Below are positions 11,866 to 42,211 of a stretch of DNA of 64,000 nucleotides, piece after piece (positions within the stretch are counted from its first letter, which is position 1; each line of letters begins with the position of its first letter). Source of the DNA: Linyphia triangularis (Eukaryota; Arthropoda; Arachnida; Araneae; Linyphiidae); the NCBI GenBank assembly GCA_963978545.1, contig OZ021721.1, forward strand, positions 100,957,418-101,021,417, in the 5' to 3' direction. Under the pieces are notes generated by a model. It had not been told where the DNA came from. It saw only the letters and a list, made by a program, of their open reading frames with translations, and did no database searches. The translations under genes were made by a program, and so were the position numbers.

Positions 11866-12617
11866 AGATGTATGCATTGAAGAGTGCTTTATCTAAAGCA
11901 CATAACACCAGTCCAGGTCCAGATGGGATCAGTTACCAAATGCTTCGCCATTTAAGTCCAGATCTCTTTTGAGCATCCTTTTTCTTTTTAATAGAATCTG
12001 GAGGGAGAAAACTTTTCCCTCCTTGTGGCGAGAAGATATTGTAATTTTCATTAAACATCCCCATGAAACCTGGAAAGGATCCAAGGGATCCTCCAAACAA
12101 TTCGTCAATAGCCTTAACGAGCTGCCTTTGTAAGACCTTTGAACGTATTGTAAACCTGCGCAATGCTTTTGTGCAGAGCAATCATTTAGTTTCAATCTTA
12201 TTCGACATTGAGAAGGGTATGATCATACGTGGCGATATGCTATCCTGCAAACCTTACTTAATTTTAGTTTCAGGGGTAATCTGTCTCTTTTTATTAATTT
12301 TTTTTTTTTTATCATCTCGTGTTTTTAGGGTTCGCATTGGAACTTCCTTTTCTAATTATTTTAACTAGTCTGAGGGAGTTCCTCAAGGTTGTGTTTTAAG
12401 TGTGACCCTTTTTAATATTCATATCAGTAACATCCTTCATGTCCTTTCACACTTTGTTCATGGAACTTTATATGTTGATGATTTGCAAATCTCATACCAA
12501 GGATCAAACATGCGCTTAATTGAACGTCAATTACAAACTGCTGTTAACAGACTTGTAGAATGGTGTGAATAAAACAGCCATAAACTGTCACCATTTAAAA
12601 GCAGTTGTGTAAGTTTT
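11866..12617 (+). pseudogene. LINE ORF2 reverse transcriptase remnant
   Basis: Reverse transcriptase blocks are readable across several frames: NTSPGPDGISYQML, FDIEKG (normally FDIEKAYD), EGVPQGCVLS and the catalytic LYVDDLQ (the Y-V-D-D codons are 12471-12482). Stops and frameshifts interrupt it. After about 12617 the text jumps to the end of RNase H, so the thumb and the first part of RNase H are deleted. Confidence 0.85.
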
Positions 12618-12705
12618 GTGTATACAAGCCTTTTAACAAGCCTGGAGCACTTTAACAATATGTGTCATCCAATAGATTCTGACATGTTATCTCTATTACA
12701 CAAAC

Positions 12706-13230
12706 TTGAGAGGAAAGGTTTCGTTGTTTTATTTTGTTGGGTATCCTAGTCACGTAAGGATTTCAGGAAATGAATTGGCTGACTCTGCTGCTGAAGCGGC
12801 TTCAATCGCGTTTCATCAGCCAGTCCCCTACCAAGACATTAAATCATCTATTTATAAGTTTATTTTTTCTTTGCGCCAAGAAGCATGGGATTTGAAAACT
12901 AACAACAAACTTCATAGCATTAAAAATCATTTTCATATGTGGCCAGTAAATCCAATGCGTCGGACAGATGTCAAACTGACTCGTCAACGCATTGGTCACA
13001 CCCGATTCACGCATCGACATCTTTTAATGGGAAAAGACTCGCCTATTTGCGATGTTTGTGGTTGCGATATTACTGCGCACCATATTTTAATTTCATGTCC
13101 AAAATTTTATTCACAACATCCTAAGTTTTTTAAAAGTACCATTTTAAAACTTGAAGATTTGATTAGGGAAAACCCCCATCCAAATCTTTTTGCATTTTTA
13201 AGAGTAATCGGCTTTTTACATCACGTCTAG
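12706..13230 (+). pseudogene. LINE RNase H C-terminus and cysteine motif
   Basis: The frame includes SHVRISGNELADSAA, the last conserved block of LINE RNase H domains (usually W.P.H.GI.GNE.AD.AA). It is followed by RIGHTRFTHRHLL and a Cys/His cluster, CDVCGCDITAHHILISC, typical of the C-terminus of I/Jockey ORF2. It ends in TAG at 13228-13230. The start of the domain, with its first catalytic residues, is missing. Confidence 0.85.
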
Positions 13231-13464
13231 TGTTTTTAATCATATCTATTTTTAAACTTTGATAAACCTTTTCATAATTTTGAAAATGAGCTTTTAATAT
13301 ATTTTAATTTCTTATACCGCATCTCATCCCTTTTATATATTATCCATCTTCCATCATTGTCTCTTTTATCATTTGTTTGGCGCAGCATGGCCTTTGTGCT
13401 GCCTTTGCGCCATAAAACCTCAAACAAACAAACGAACAAACAAATAAACAAACAAACAAATAAA
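13231..13464 (+). other. LINE 3' UTR and AAAC/AAAT-rich tail
   Basis: Non-coding 3' sequence with 'GCATGGCCTTTGTGCTGCC' near 13385, ending in simple AAAC/AAAT repeats (13422-13464), a usual 3' end of this LINE type. Confidence 0.7.
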
Positions 13465-14428
13465 CCCTCTCCCTGGCCACGCATCTGCATTGACGCACGA
13501 CACACGAACGAATCCCATACGTCAGTGATTTTTAATGTGTATTAGACCTAGTTAATATAATTATTTTCCGTATAACTTTGCTATAAACTAATATTATATA
13601 AGGAAAAACATAACTACTAGATTCAACATAATTTTGCAGCTCTAATTCGTTTACGAGTAGAAAAAAGAGCGCGATGTCCTTTGCGTCAACCTCATAGATT
13701 TGCCCATATGCATTTTTTTTTTTTTAATTTTAGAAACAGTGGGATGGTTAAATTAATTAAATTAATTTTTTAGGAGAGCATGATAGTACCGTATTGTAAT
13801 TTTTAAGGGAGTAGGAAAGGATAATCAAACGTGAATGATGAGTGTTGTATGGGGGATAAAAAAAAAAGTCAAATTTTTACGTGATATAATTTATGAACGT
13901 CCCCTAGAGTGAATGCTTTGAGAATTTGACTTGGTTACTAGACTATCATCAAGCGTTGATCGGGCGTTTTTTTTGTTTGTTTAATGTTATATATTACTCT
14001 GGTTGCTTATATAGTGTGTTCTTATCTCCCAGATGGATATTTATTCGCTGTTTAGGTACAGCTTATGTACAAGTTGTCCCAAAAGTAGCTCCCGGTCTTT
14101 TAAAATTAATATCGCGACAACTGTTATTTGTAGGGTATAGAAATAACTCGTATGTTTATCGAGTATTTAGTAACATTCGGAAAATCAAGTACATTTTTTT
14201 TATTTTAATCTATTACCGTATAGTATTAAGTAAAATTTAAACTTAAAAGCACATATTGTCTTTTGTTAACAACATATATTTAAGTTTAATACAAAACTAT
14301 GTGCGTAGTTTATTAATATTATCAACTAAAGTTGTGACTTACCCGGAACTATATCTTTACGTGGAAGGATTTATCCTACAGAGTATTCAATGGGGTTTAG
14401 TAGGTCTGTACGCTAGTATAGACTGTGT
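13465..14428. other. No gene seen
   Basis: AT-rich. 13690-13915 belongs to the same dispersed family as 2250-2460 and 59430-59715 (poly-T, then 'AATTTTAGAAAC', then a 'GGGATGG' stretch and 'AACGTCCCCTA'). The open frames here show no recognisable domain. Confidence 0.4.
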
Positions 14429-15246
14429 CAGGGCCTGATTTACCATTAGGCCCACTAGGCCCGGGCATAAGGGCCCCCAAATTTTGAAAGTTTTCTGAAA
14501 ATTTTAAATATAATAGTCTTTTTATTGGAAGTACTGAACAAAAATAATAAAATTTGTTAGTTACACATCCGCAAATTCCATATTTTTTATAGTCACAGAG
14601 AGTTAAGTTAGATAGATCAACCTAATAAAACCTAATGAAGCAAATCTTTCCGGTTCAGCCAATCATATACAACTTCTTCATATGTACATGGAGACAAGGG
14701 CTTTACGCCGCTGTTCTCCTTCTCTCGCCTCTTGCAAAGAGATGTTCACCAACCAACCATATACAACTTCTTATATTATGAAATGAAAGAGTTTTTGTGA
14801 TTGGTTGGTTTGCAGGCTCTTCCGTGGACTATTTTTTCAACTTTTTTGGCCCTCCTTTTTGGTGAGATCGTGGAAACAGTGGAAAGGTTACTTTGTATTA
14901 TTTACAATTATTGTTATAAAATTAAGTAATCTTTATTATTATTATATAATTTGTGGACCCTGTGGTAAAATGTAAGTTTAAAATACAGGAAAGTGTGCTT
15001 TAAAATCAGTGTTCATGGGGGGGGGGGGGGTCTTGATTAATTCAAAAGTTTTGAGGAAATCAAGATCATACTAATTATAACAAAAAAATCGTGTGAAAGT
15101 AAACTATGAGTTTTAATTGTAAAAAGTTAGTCTTAACGAATGTAGCTTGACCTGGTAATATTGTGACTTAGGAAATAAATATTTGCTATTGGGGGCCCCT
15201 CTCTAAATGTTGGGCCTCAGTAAAAAAAATTCTAAATCGGGCCCTG
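14429..15246. mobile_element. hAT-type non-autonomous element (818 bp)
   Basis: It begins CAGGGCCTGATTTACC and ends AAATCGGGCCCTG. The subterminal GGCCC-rich stretches also pair imperfectly. The flanks are 'GACTGTGT' (14421-14428) and 'GATTGTGT' (15247-15254), an 8-bp target duplication with one difference. CAGGG ends with an 8-bp duplication are characteristic of hAT. There is no transposase frame. A G-run lies at 15019-15031. Confidence 0.85.
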
Positions 15247-16758
15247 GATTGTGTAATGGGTTTTGCGTACTAATGGTCTGGTTGTTTAGCTGCCTTTAAT
15301 GAAGTAGAAAAATCAAACCACTCATTATCAAATTCTAATTGAAATTTATTTGTTGTATTAAAAATGGCAGAGGTAGAATGTAGAGGTAGCTAAGAGGTAG
15401 AATGTTTACTTGGATACGATTCCTCAGACACTTTTTCCAGCATATTCTACTTTAAAGAATTGCGAAAAATGCCGTGGTTTTATTGTTGCGTTGCTTTTTG
15501 ATTTTTTTTTTTTTTTTTACGAATTTTCTTCCATTCATGACAAAACTCATCTTCTGAATTTTTTGTAAGCAACACATATATATCTTTAAGAGACAAATTC
15601 ATTAATTTGAAATTCTAAAAAAAAAAGGATATTTTTCGTAAAACTTTATGTACCTTTCTCCTTAATTTTATAATAGTATTTCTAACTCTTCATAACAATA
15701 AAATAAAGACTGTTTAAAAATCAAATGAAAAGAATACATACATAATACTGAATATATGGAAATCTTATTTAAAACAAAAGATATGCTTTTTTTATTTCTG
15801 TCGCACCTTGACGCTGACTGTTTTTGTATTATTATATATTAACTGGAACTGAATTAATTATTACTATTGTTTTTCTTTTTTACTTTGGTTGATTCCGTAC
15901 TTTTTTTTAAAAATTTTATCTTGTCTTTTGTGTCTTGCTGTTAAGTGTAAAGTGAGTTGTTAAGTGTTTTGTGTTGTCGTTGTTGTCAACATGTAAGCTA
16001 AGAATTGTATATTTCTATTCCTCTATAATGGCTCTGGTCTACTGTAGGCTTTTCTCTTCTTTTTTGATACTATTTTTCTAAGAACAATCACGTTTCCTGT
16101 GTATCCATTAAAGTGGGAAAGTCTTATTATTTTAGGGTGTAGCATGAAGAAGTCTGATGTCGGCAATGAAAGTTAAATAGAAGATACTTAAGGGTTCCTT
16201 TGTATTCTGTGAGTCAAGAAAGAAAGAAATGTATACTTTTGCAATATTTATAATTTTTATTGCATGGGTATAGCTGTGAGGGCTGCATCATCCTATTAAT
16301 GCTTTAGAAAGAATTTTATTTAATAATACAGTAAGGATAGTCTGTGTAACCAAGACTATCTTAATTGAGATACAAACTCTTAAAGAGTTTAACATTATAA
16401 GTTTTAAGAAAAAAAATTCAATAAACTATTTTGTTTACTAACATACAGAAATTGCATATTTTGATCCTCCTTCTAATGTGTTAATTAATCAGAATCGTAT
16501 TCTAATAACTGACCTCAAAGCTTGATATTTAGTAACGTATCTAGTAGGTAAGCAATACTCATGGCTCAGAAGCAGAATGTTAGCTGATTAAACTAGCGGT
16601 CGTCAACTCGCGGCCCAAATGCGGCGTTTTGCTGTATTTCACCCTTCTCATAAGTAAAAAAATTTAAAAATATTTTACTCTGAAAAGGAAGAAAAAGTAT
16701 ATAGCTCCATCTCAACCAGTGAATTTTTGTAGTGTCACACCATATCAGAGAAGAAAGT

Positions 16759-16798
<40 letters not shown>

Positions 16799-19700
16799 TG
16801 ATCGTTTGATAATGTTATATGTAAGGTATCTGTATTCCTTTAGAGTTTCTGACAAAATTTAATTTTTTTATGCCTGTGGTTCTCATTTTAAGTGCAAATG
16901 TCGGACAGTTTCTTCTTCAAAGATCTCTCGGAATGCATTCTACAGTGTCAATGAGGTTTCGGTGCAGCATTGCCCTAGTGTGGCTTATTAATGTTGAAAT
17001 ATATAAACCAACCCAAATTTTCCCTTACAACAGTTTTGATTTGTTTGGTAAACGTTATTTTTAATTTCTAATAATCAAAATTGGTGAACTAAAGTGGAGT
17101 ACAGTAAAATGTTCTTAGCCAACTTAATTCCGGGTATTTTTTTACAGAAAATCTCATTTAAAAAGAAAAAATGAAAAATAATAATTTGTATTTGCTACTT
17201 AATTTTTTTAAACTCTTTAATTCTAACACTAATAATTTATAGAAGTATCATTTGGATGAGAATACTTTAAAATAAAATCCAATATTTGACTACAATTTTT
17301 AAATTTCATTTTTACTAAAAATACCCATTTTGAGTTATCTAATAGAAATGGTAGTGTAATAGATAACAGAAATTATAAGTTGCGGTTTTTTGACACGGCG
17401 AAAAATTTTCAAAATTGAATATTTTGTCACTTCACTGAAAAAAGGTTGCCAGTCTTATTTAATTAGTCTAATATAACCAGGAATTGGTTAATGTACTTTC
17501 ATTTATATTATTTTTGAATCAATAAAATCATAGGAAAACATAACAACCCTCATTTTAAGTCAGTAACTCCAGTGTTTTCCTGAAATAAATGCAAAGAGCA
17601 GTTATCAAACTTAATTGTTTGCATCTCATTAAGTTTAAATTTGCATAACAAACTGTCTTAGAAATAAAAGTCATTTTATATGGTAAATTTAAAATATATA
17701 CAATTTTATTCCTTATATATTTTCTTACGTGTGTCACTTGAACACCCAGTGAGTTTTAACAGTTAAAGAAGATATCACAGAAAGAGTTACAAAAGTTATT
17801 TACAGCAAAAAATCTTTATTTCTGATACCAGCACCAAAGTTATTTACATCAGTTCCACTCCGAGACAAATACAAAAAATTATGGATGATTATGGATGATA
17901 ACAATACTTTACTGATGATGACAAATTTATAGCTCATTCCAGAAGGTCTAGATGGTGACTGTCGCTATAGAAACAATACGCGTTGGTTTTGAATAGGGGG
18001 GTAATGAATGCAGAATATTGACGGCCAAAGAGGCTTACAATACAGCATTTGTTTTGGTGACGAGAAATCGTTTATTTGTATCAATCTATTTTGATAATCT
18101 TTGAAATATCGCCGATACGACATAAGGGTTTTCAGCAAGCCAATGATGTCCTTTTCCTGGAATTCCCGGAGGAAAATGGGACTAGTCTTGTTTCTATGGC
18201 AACAGACAACGCGTGGTTACTCAGCGGGAGCTATTTTTGTGATATACATAGAGTAATAAAAATATGAAAAATTGAAAAAGAAAAAATCAAAAATGAAATC
18301 CTGATTAAATAACATGGTTTCGTTCAATGCTAAACTACAATATATAAAAATGTAATAGACATATTACTTAAGGTATAATACTTCAAGATTTCACCTGTTC
18401 AGAGCACAAAAATTCTTTTCTAACATTTAAACGTCGGTGTTAAAATATTAGTCAGGCCAAATATTTTCGTTGTATGCCCATATATTTTTTCCTACGATTA
18501 TTATAAGGAAAACTTAATATTTAAAAGAAAATAGCTATAGTGGTGAATAAGAGTTTACCCATAGTAAAACGTATACTCCTTAGTGGTGATTTACGGAAGT
18601 TATCGGTTCTATTGCAAAATTACAAGAGATAGAGAAAAAAGTCAATTACAAGAGTGGAAAGGGTCATCGATTTAAGACGAAATGACGAAGAGTACCTCCT
18701 ACTCCCGATTTTTTTTTGCTATCTACTACGTGCAAATTCGCTACGTAGTAAGGGACTGACTACTTAGTTAATTCAAAACCTGGCATTGAGAGAAGTCTGA
18801 TTTTTTCACAAATTTAAAGTTTATAAATTTATTATAATAGCAGTTGGTATTACATTCAGAGAGAAGAGTACTAACGGAGGCTATTGACCCTTTCAAGCAC
18901 TTCAAAACTTTTAGTGATCTCCGATGACAATTTTGAAGTCTTCCGACCCTTTCACTTTGGTGCTCACATCTAAATTATAGGGTAGTCCCTCATGGAGTGT
19001 GGATCGTCCATCAGAGTCAAATCCAGTTAGGTTTCTTTTTTCTGTTTTATTCGTTTGTTTATTTTGTTCTGTTTCTCTTTTCCTGTTTATTTCTTTTGGT
19101 TTCATTGAATGGATTTATCAGTGTGGAATTGTATAAGATTTTTCTTTAAATTTTGTAAGTAGATATAATAGTTTTCGTGTAGGTTTGATCCTAAAAATGT
19201 AATTTATCAGTTAGACAGATATTTTGACTGATGCATGGATGTTAAAAAAGCTAAATCTTTAAGGTTCAAAATCTGAAGCGTACTTTTCTGACGCATGCCG
19301 CTTTAACCCGTTCAATCCAAAGCTTAGTGCTTAAATAATGACAAATTCAATGTTCATTATGAAAATAAATTTTCGTACAATGATGACAACAAAGTTCTGA
19401 GTAATTTTGAAACCAATTTGAAGACAGTTTATAAGGGTTTATTGAAATGTCCGATAATAGGTGATCTCAAAAAAGATAGTCACTGACAAAATTCCTGCAT
19501 TAAAAAAAGTGCTCATTAAAACATCATAAAATGTTCCTCTAAAGTTGTCATATACAGTTTATTACGATAATAAAGCAAAATCGTAAAAGACACTTATTAA
19601 AGGTGACACTTTCTGCATTTTCAGAGAATTATACCTTTGCCATAATTGATGGGGTAAGTGGATGAAAGAGGTATGTAACAAAAATTAGTTTTAACTAGTT

Positions 19701-19939
19701 AAACTAGGGGATATTCCCTCTTAAAGTATTTACTTTTGAATTCTTTTATATGTAACATGCATTTTTCACTAAGCAAAATATAAGTCAAAAGCAGAGTCGA
19801 AATCCAGGGTATGTTTCAGAAGTTAGTCTAAAGTTCATCCCTTCATTCATTGTGAAACCTCACATTGTTTTAAAAAAAATATAGAAAAAAAATCACATTC
19901 CCGCTTCATCCGTGTAGCACTTCAATGTTGTTGAATGCA
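15247..19939. other. 4.7-kb gene-free stretch 3' of ZP-A
   Basis: I see no gene. It is AT-rich with a poly-T run at 16761-16797. 'GGTCGTCAACTCGCGGCCC' at 16599-16617 resembles a degenerate hAT-type terminus, but no partner end was found. A possible poly(A) signal for ZP-A (AATAAA on the minus strand) is at 19558-19563. Confidence 0.4.
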
Positions 19940-36744
<16,805 letters not shown>

Positions 36745-36881
36745 CTTCAAGGACAAAGAAAACACTCCCCGTTCGTAACGCACGAGTAAACGGTATTCGA
36801 CAGAAATGAACCTTCCTCTATGGACGATGGCCGAGAAAAGATGTTTATCACAGGATTGATGATCAGGTATTGACTAGTATG

Positions 36882-36889
36882 TGACGTCA
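36882..36889. promoter_or_regulatory. Palindromic CRE-like site upstream of ZP-A
   Basis: TGACGTCA, the full cAMP-response/AP-1-like palindrome, lies 138 bp upstream of the ZP-A start codon. A GC-richer 'TGCGCAAGTAAGATGCGCG' stretch (36891-36909) is next to it, standing out from the AT-rich surroundings. A role in ZP-A transcription is inferred from position only. Confidence 0.3.
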
Positions 36890-36909
36890 CTGCGCAAGTA
36901 AGATGCGCG

Positions 36910-37552
36910 AGTAAGGTCGAAGAAGGTTTCTACTTAAAGAAAGAATGGCAAAGCAGCCTATCGATGGTAGTAGCTTAAACTCCGCCTCAACCGCAGTTAA
37001 TGATCCGTAAGAACCTTCCTTGCATGAGTGAACATTTTCCATATTTCTTTTTATCTTTCAAACTATATAATGGGATAACAATGGAATTTCTTGGTGAAAT
37101 AAGCTGGGAAAAAGTATTAGGTCGCGTAGTTTTTATCTTCTGATTCCTTTTCTAATCCCATACCCTTACCCTTTTATGTTTAAAAAGTTATTTCCACTAT
37201 TGAGTAATGAAATGAAAAGTCGTGAATTACAATGACACATGGCAAAAGTTTTCTTTAAGCCATTTCGTTTAACCATAACTAATGCAGTTGAGCCCATGCT
37301 TGCGAGCCTGCGATACCAACCAACATAATTGCATACAAATACATATGAAGAGTTCAGGAGAAAAGTAACTTTCGCGAAAATAATTTCGTAATGAACGTTC
37401 ATCTCATACAAAAAACGTGTTGATGCTTTTCTTGTCACTAATTTTATGCAACTAATACTGTTTTGTACAGAAAATGATCCCACTAAAGTTAGTTTCAAGG
37501 ATGACGTCAATTGTTAAATTTTACATCTATACATGTATGCATACATAAGATC
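36910..37552. other. Intergenic, no gene seen
   Basis: Upstream flank of ZP-A. An open frame at 37166-37510 (minus) has no recognisable domain and unremarkable AT-rich composition. Confidence 0.4.
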
Positions 37553-38223
<671 letters not shown>

Positions 38224-39545
38224 CATGATGACAATAAAACTTGAAGTACAACATTTTCAAGCTTTTCGCACTTGGAATTTTTCCCATTCTATATGATAAC
38301 AGCATTCACAAGAAAACACATGAATTTTTTCTTGGTCGCTCAGCAAAGTTGAAATAACTTTATAATTAACATGGAATTTGCAATATACATTATCAACCTG
38401 ACAGCGAAATAAATAATTCTTGTTGAAAATAAATATGGAGCTAATGATCCCAGGATGATTTTTTGTTTTTCAAGCCAAACTGAGGGTAATCACTTTTCAC
38501 ATGAGTTGCTTTATCCTCGCAATGATGTGTGTCCCTGTAATGACCTCTTAGTATTCATTTGACATTGACAATGAACTCAATATTCCGCAGTGGTATTTTT
38601 GGGTACTACCTAGAGTTCAGTTACCTTTCCACTTCAGGTAAATCTTTCACTCAGATCACTTTTCAAAACAAACCGAGGTCACTGAATTTTTTTAGGTGAG
38701 AATTTCCTCCTGGATAACGATTGAGTAAGTTCATCATGAAGGGTTCTTTAACTTTTGATTAATCTGATCAATTATTTCACTTTATTATGGATCCTTGTCG
38801 GCAGTGAAAAAGAATAATTGTTATGTTATGTTTGTAAATTGATTTCTCGAACAATGATATGTATTTTTTATTTTGCTAATAGAATCTTGTGCTTTTTAAA
38901 TCATATTGGAAAGACACCCTTTGGGATAAATTATATCAACCTGTTTTAGGATTTTATGTACATGATGATTATAATTAAAGTTCAACTTTCAAAAAGCTGT
39001 ATAAAAAGAATCACTGGTTAGAATGACCTGAAATTTGACCTGAATATATGCAAAGAAGAAGGGAGGGAAATGGTATGAAATAATTAAAAAAAAAGATGGT
39101 ACGAAACAAAGATTTTTCTTACGCTTTAAGGGGTTCTGGGACTCAAAATTTTTAAAATTCTCAATTTTTTTTTTATTATTGTAAAAAGTAATAAAAATAT
39201 TTTTGAATAAAATGACATAAGTATTTTGTTTTTATTATTAGTAAAACTTGAAATATTTAAGTTTTTTGTTACATAACAACTGTATCTTAGACATGCTATC
39301 TTGAAACTTTGAAACTGTTTTTCTCGGTGATGGCTTTTTGTTCCTTTTTTGAGTTTAAATTGATATAACTTAAAAAATACTTGTTATAAATCAATGAAAC
39401 TTTCCTCAATTATTTTTCATATATATTTCTTTAATTTGTTTTCAGGAATTGTGTTTTTTGATTGAACTTTTTCAAAAAAAGTTTTTGAAGCTTAGCATAC
39501 TATGGATTTTATACAGTATTTGCACAAAATATTTTTTTTAAATTC
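38224..39545. other. Intergenic, no gene seen
   Basis: AT-rich. 38960-39070 ('TAATTAAAGTTCAACTTTC', then AAAAAGCT) resembles stretches at 51420-51530 and 51735-51840, an otherwise undefined dispersed repeat. Confidence 0.4.
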
Positions 39546-39693
39546 ACTCTGGCATGCTAAAAGTGCCGGGTTCGAATTCCGGGTTAGGTATGGATGTTCA
39601 TTGGGGTTCGGAATCTACTTTAAGCTGCAGGTCCCGACCTGATTAGCCGTTATTGTGTATAAAATTAGGTAGTTGAGCGTAAAAACCAACCAC
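39546..39693 (+). mobile_element. tRNA-derived SINE, copy S3, 5'-truncated
   Basis: It begins just before the B box ('GGTTCGAATTCC') and continues with the SINE body ('GGTCCCGACCTGATTAGCCG') to an AACCAACCAC end. The A box is missing. Confidence 0.82.
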
Positions 39694-40920
39694 CTAGATA
39701 CCGAGCATGTACAATTGAGATACAAATAATGACAGAAAATTTTATGGTTAATGACTCATAATGACTATACTCCTCCTAATTTTGAGTTTTTGTTAAAAAA
39801 ATTCCCCAATTTGACGAGTTTTGCGACAAACTGGGAGAAAAAACTTGTCAATGAATATTCAAGAGCTAATCTGGCTTCTCTATTTCTTGCCTAGATTTAA
39901 ACTTCCCTTTCACTTATTATAGTAGCATTCTTCCCAGGGAATTTAAAAGTATCCGGGTGATTTTATGTAATCCTACAAATCTAATATTGATCTTCAAGTT
40001 GATATGACAAATGCTTGTAGCATTTTTAATTTAGGCTGAAATCATTGTAAATTTACTTCTAGTCGCCATTTCCGATTAAATATTTGCGGGACAAGTCTTC
40101 TAAATAAGACCTTTTACTTGACATATTGCACGTATCAGTAGCATTTGTGGTTTTATGGAATGCAGGCGAACGTATAAGCTATAAGTATAGCCTTTGTATA
40201 AGCTTTTCACTATGTAGTAAGTCACATATCAAAGTGACACCCAAGACTTAGAGAATCGGCCATATTTGGTCACTAACTACTTCCATAGTACACTGCATTT
40301 GGAAAATAGGGACTGGTTCAGCATTTCAAACTATCCTTCTCCTTTCAAGAAGAGGTCGTAAATTTTAAAAAAAAGTTGGCTAATTCTCGATTTTCGGTTT
40401 TGGTTTTTTGTCACTTGTTTTTTTTTGTCGCACAACCCTCCTACCCCACCCCACCAACGAGAGGACGTAAGGCTGTGATGTATTTAATGTGCACCAGCCA
40501 CTTTTATCGTAAGCACTGGTGTTCAGCGAAGCATGACCGAAACCTTTCTTTTCTTGATTCTTTCTTCTTTTTACTTCACTACTTCTCAATTTCAGACACG
40601 GCATTATTATGCTGAAACATCATTGGCACAAAATTCTAAATTCCAAAGAAACAATGCATTCTACGATGTCTTACAAGGGCAAATTGCCCTTGAAATAATA
40701 TGTTTGCCACTGAAATATAATACGTCGTGTAAAAAAAATATCCCGTTGCTGAGCAAATATATTTAGTATAATAAATGTTGGAATTGTTTCCAACATGGAT
40801 ATTAAATCTACTATATTTACAATGAGTAAAATTTTTCAATTTTCCATAAGATGTAAAAAATATATATTAGTATACATGACATGTCTTCCCAAAAAGAATA
40901 AATCAGTTTTGATTGCTAAG

Positions 40921-41029
40921 CCCATGTAGCACACATCCTATCAGGGTGGTCCCTAAGAAGTCCCCATTCATCCCCGGGACTACGAATGACTTTCTAAGGA
41001 CATCCCTGGGAGTATGTGTGCTATATGGG
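40921..41029. mobile_element. 109-bp palindromic element FB2-c
   Basis: Intact copy: CCCATGTAGCACACATCC at the left, TGTGTGCTATATGGG at the right, CCCCGGG in the centre. Confidence 0.9.
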
Positions 41030-42211
41030 AAGAACGCACTGGGTGACCACGAGGCTGAAGGAAATTTTGCAGTGGGATTGGATAGTCGTCTTCAGCAGGC
41101 GTTTAACCTTTTAATTTGGCGTTTGAAATATTCGCCTGTCAGTGATCTAGTGCATTTTTACTTTGATAGCAGAAATCTTAATTCGATAATAAATGCACCA
41201 AAACTTTGGTTTAATTTTTTTTATTTTTATTTTTTACTACTAGTTACATAAACCTTATCACCAGTTAGCTAACGTCCTAGTACTAATATATGTAAGTACT
41301 TTAACATTTATTCATAGTTACTCTACAACATAAATTTAAAAGACAAAGTTGGAATACTTAATGATAATGCATTATGCGTAATATAAAGTTAAATTAAATG
41401 TATAATTTAATTTAGTGAGAATTAGTTTAATGATAAATACATAGTTTGTATACAAAATTACAAAACAAATATACAATAAAGAAACAACATTAAGAATATA
41501 CAGACCATTAACAGCTTATAACAACGTAGAAAAAGCATATATTCACCACGACTTCTAAGGAATTGCTAAAATATTTGTAAGGCATTTAATAAAATGCCTT
41601 TACAATCAGTGTTTGTTAACGTTTTTTAAGAGGCCAAAGTATCGAAGACATAACAAATAACTTACGCATGATATATAACTTACATAATACACACAAAAAG
41701 AATAACACGGCGATACATAAATGGAATTATATACAAGTTACTACTTCTTGTTAATTATTAAAGTTTTTATATAGCACTTAAATACTTAAAGGTTCTCTTC
41801 CGGACAAGATCTGTCATAAATGTGTTGTTGAGTTAGGTTAGAATCTTTAAATTACCATAAAACATTCACAGTTTCCTTCGAATTATAATAGTGATGTCCA
41901 GTAGAATAAATTTCAATCAATAAATGTTATCAATAGGCTCGTTAAAAACTAATTTTGGGAGATTTTTTTTTTTTTGCTTTTTTTTGCGTTGTGTTAGAAA
42001 CTGCCTGGCATCCACGATTTTCTTCTGAATACAAATAATCTACATCCAATAAGTAAAATTTCCATCACTAAATTCTTCTTAGTATCTTACCCAAATTAAA
42101 TTGAGTTGAAGTCTTTTAAATCCTCCTAAGTGCCGCTTAACTTTTAGAGTGCAATGTTTGATGTAAGCAATACAAAGCAGTGACATCCACACAAATAATC
42201 GGTGGTACAAA
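41030..42211. other. Intergenic, no gene seen
   Basis: AT-rich with no coding signal. 40455-40600, upstream of FB2-c, is repeated at 42640-42795 (sharing 'AAGCACTGGTGTTCAGCGA'). Confidence 0.4.

Larger units (their letters stand above)
2885..13464 (+). mobile_element. I/Jockey-like non-LTR retrotransposon (LINE), defective and split
   Basis: The parts occur in canonical order on one strand: a 5' leader, an ORF1 with CCHC zinc knuckles (3723-4370), an ORF2 with an apurinic-type endonuclease (from 4604), reverse transcriptase blocks (11866-12617), a C-terminal RNase H remnant (12706-13230) and a 3' tail of AAAC-type repeats (13420-13464). RNase H after the reverse transcriptase is typical of I-like elements. 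A DNA element (5885-11863) interrupts it between endonuclease and reverse transcriptase. Several stops and frameshifts and an internal deletion make it non-functional. The 5' boundary is an estimate; no target site duplication was identified. Confidence 0.85.

Noticed and set aside
11929..12195. Minus-strand frames of 82-88 codons
   Set aside because: They are antisense to the LINE reverse transcriptase remnant, which explains the sequence.
18911..19105. Minus-strand frame ending in a hydrophilic stretch before a stop, possible terminal exon
   Set aside because: No pyrimidine tract or convincing acceptor upstream, no recognisable domain and no partner exons.
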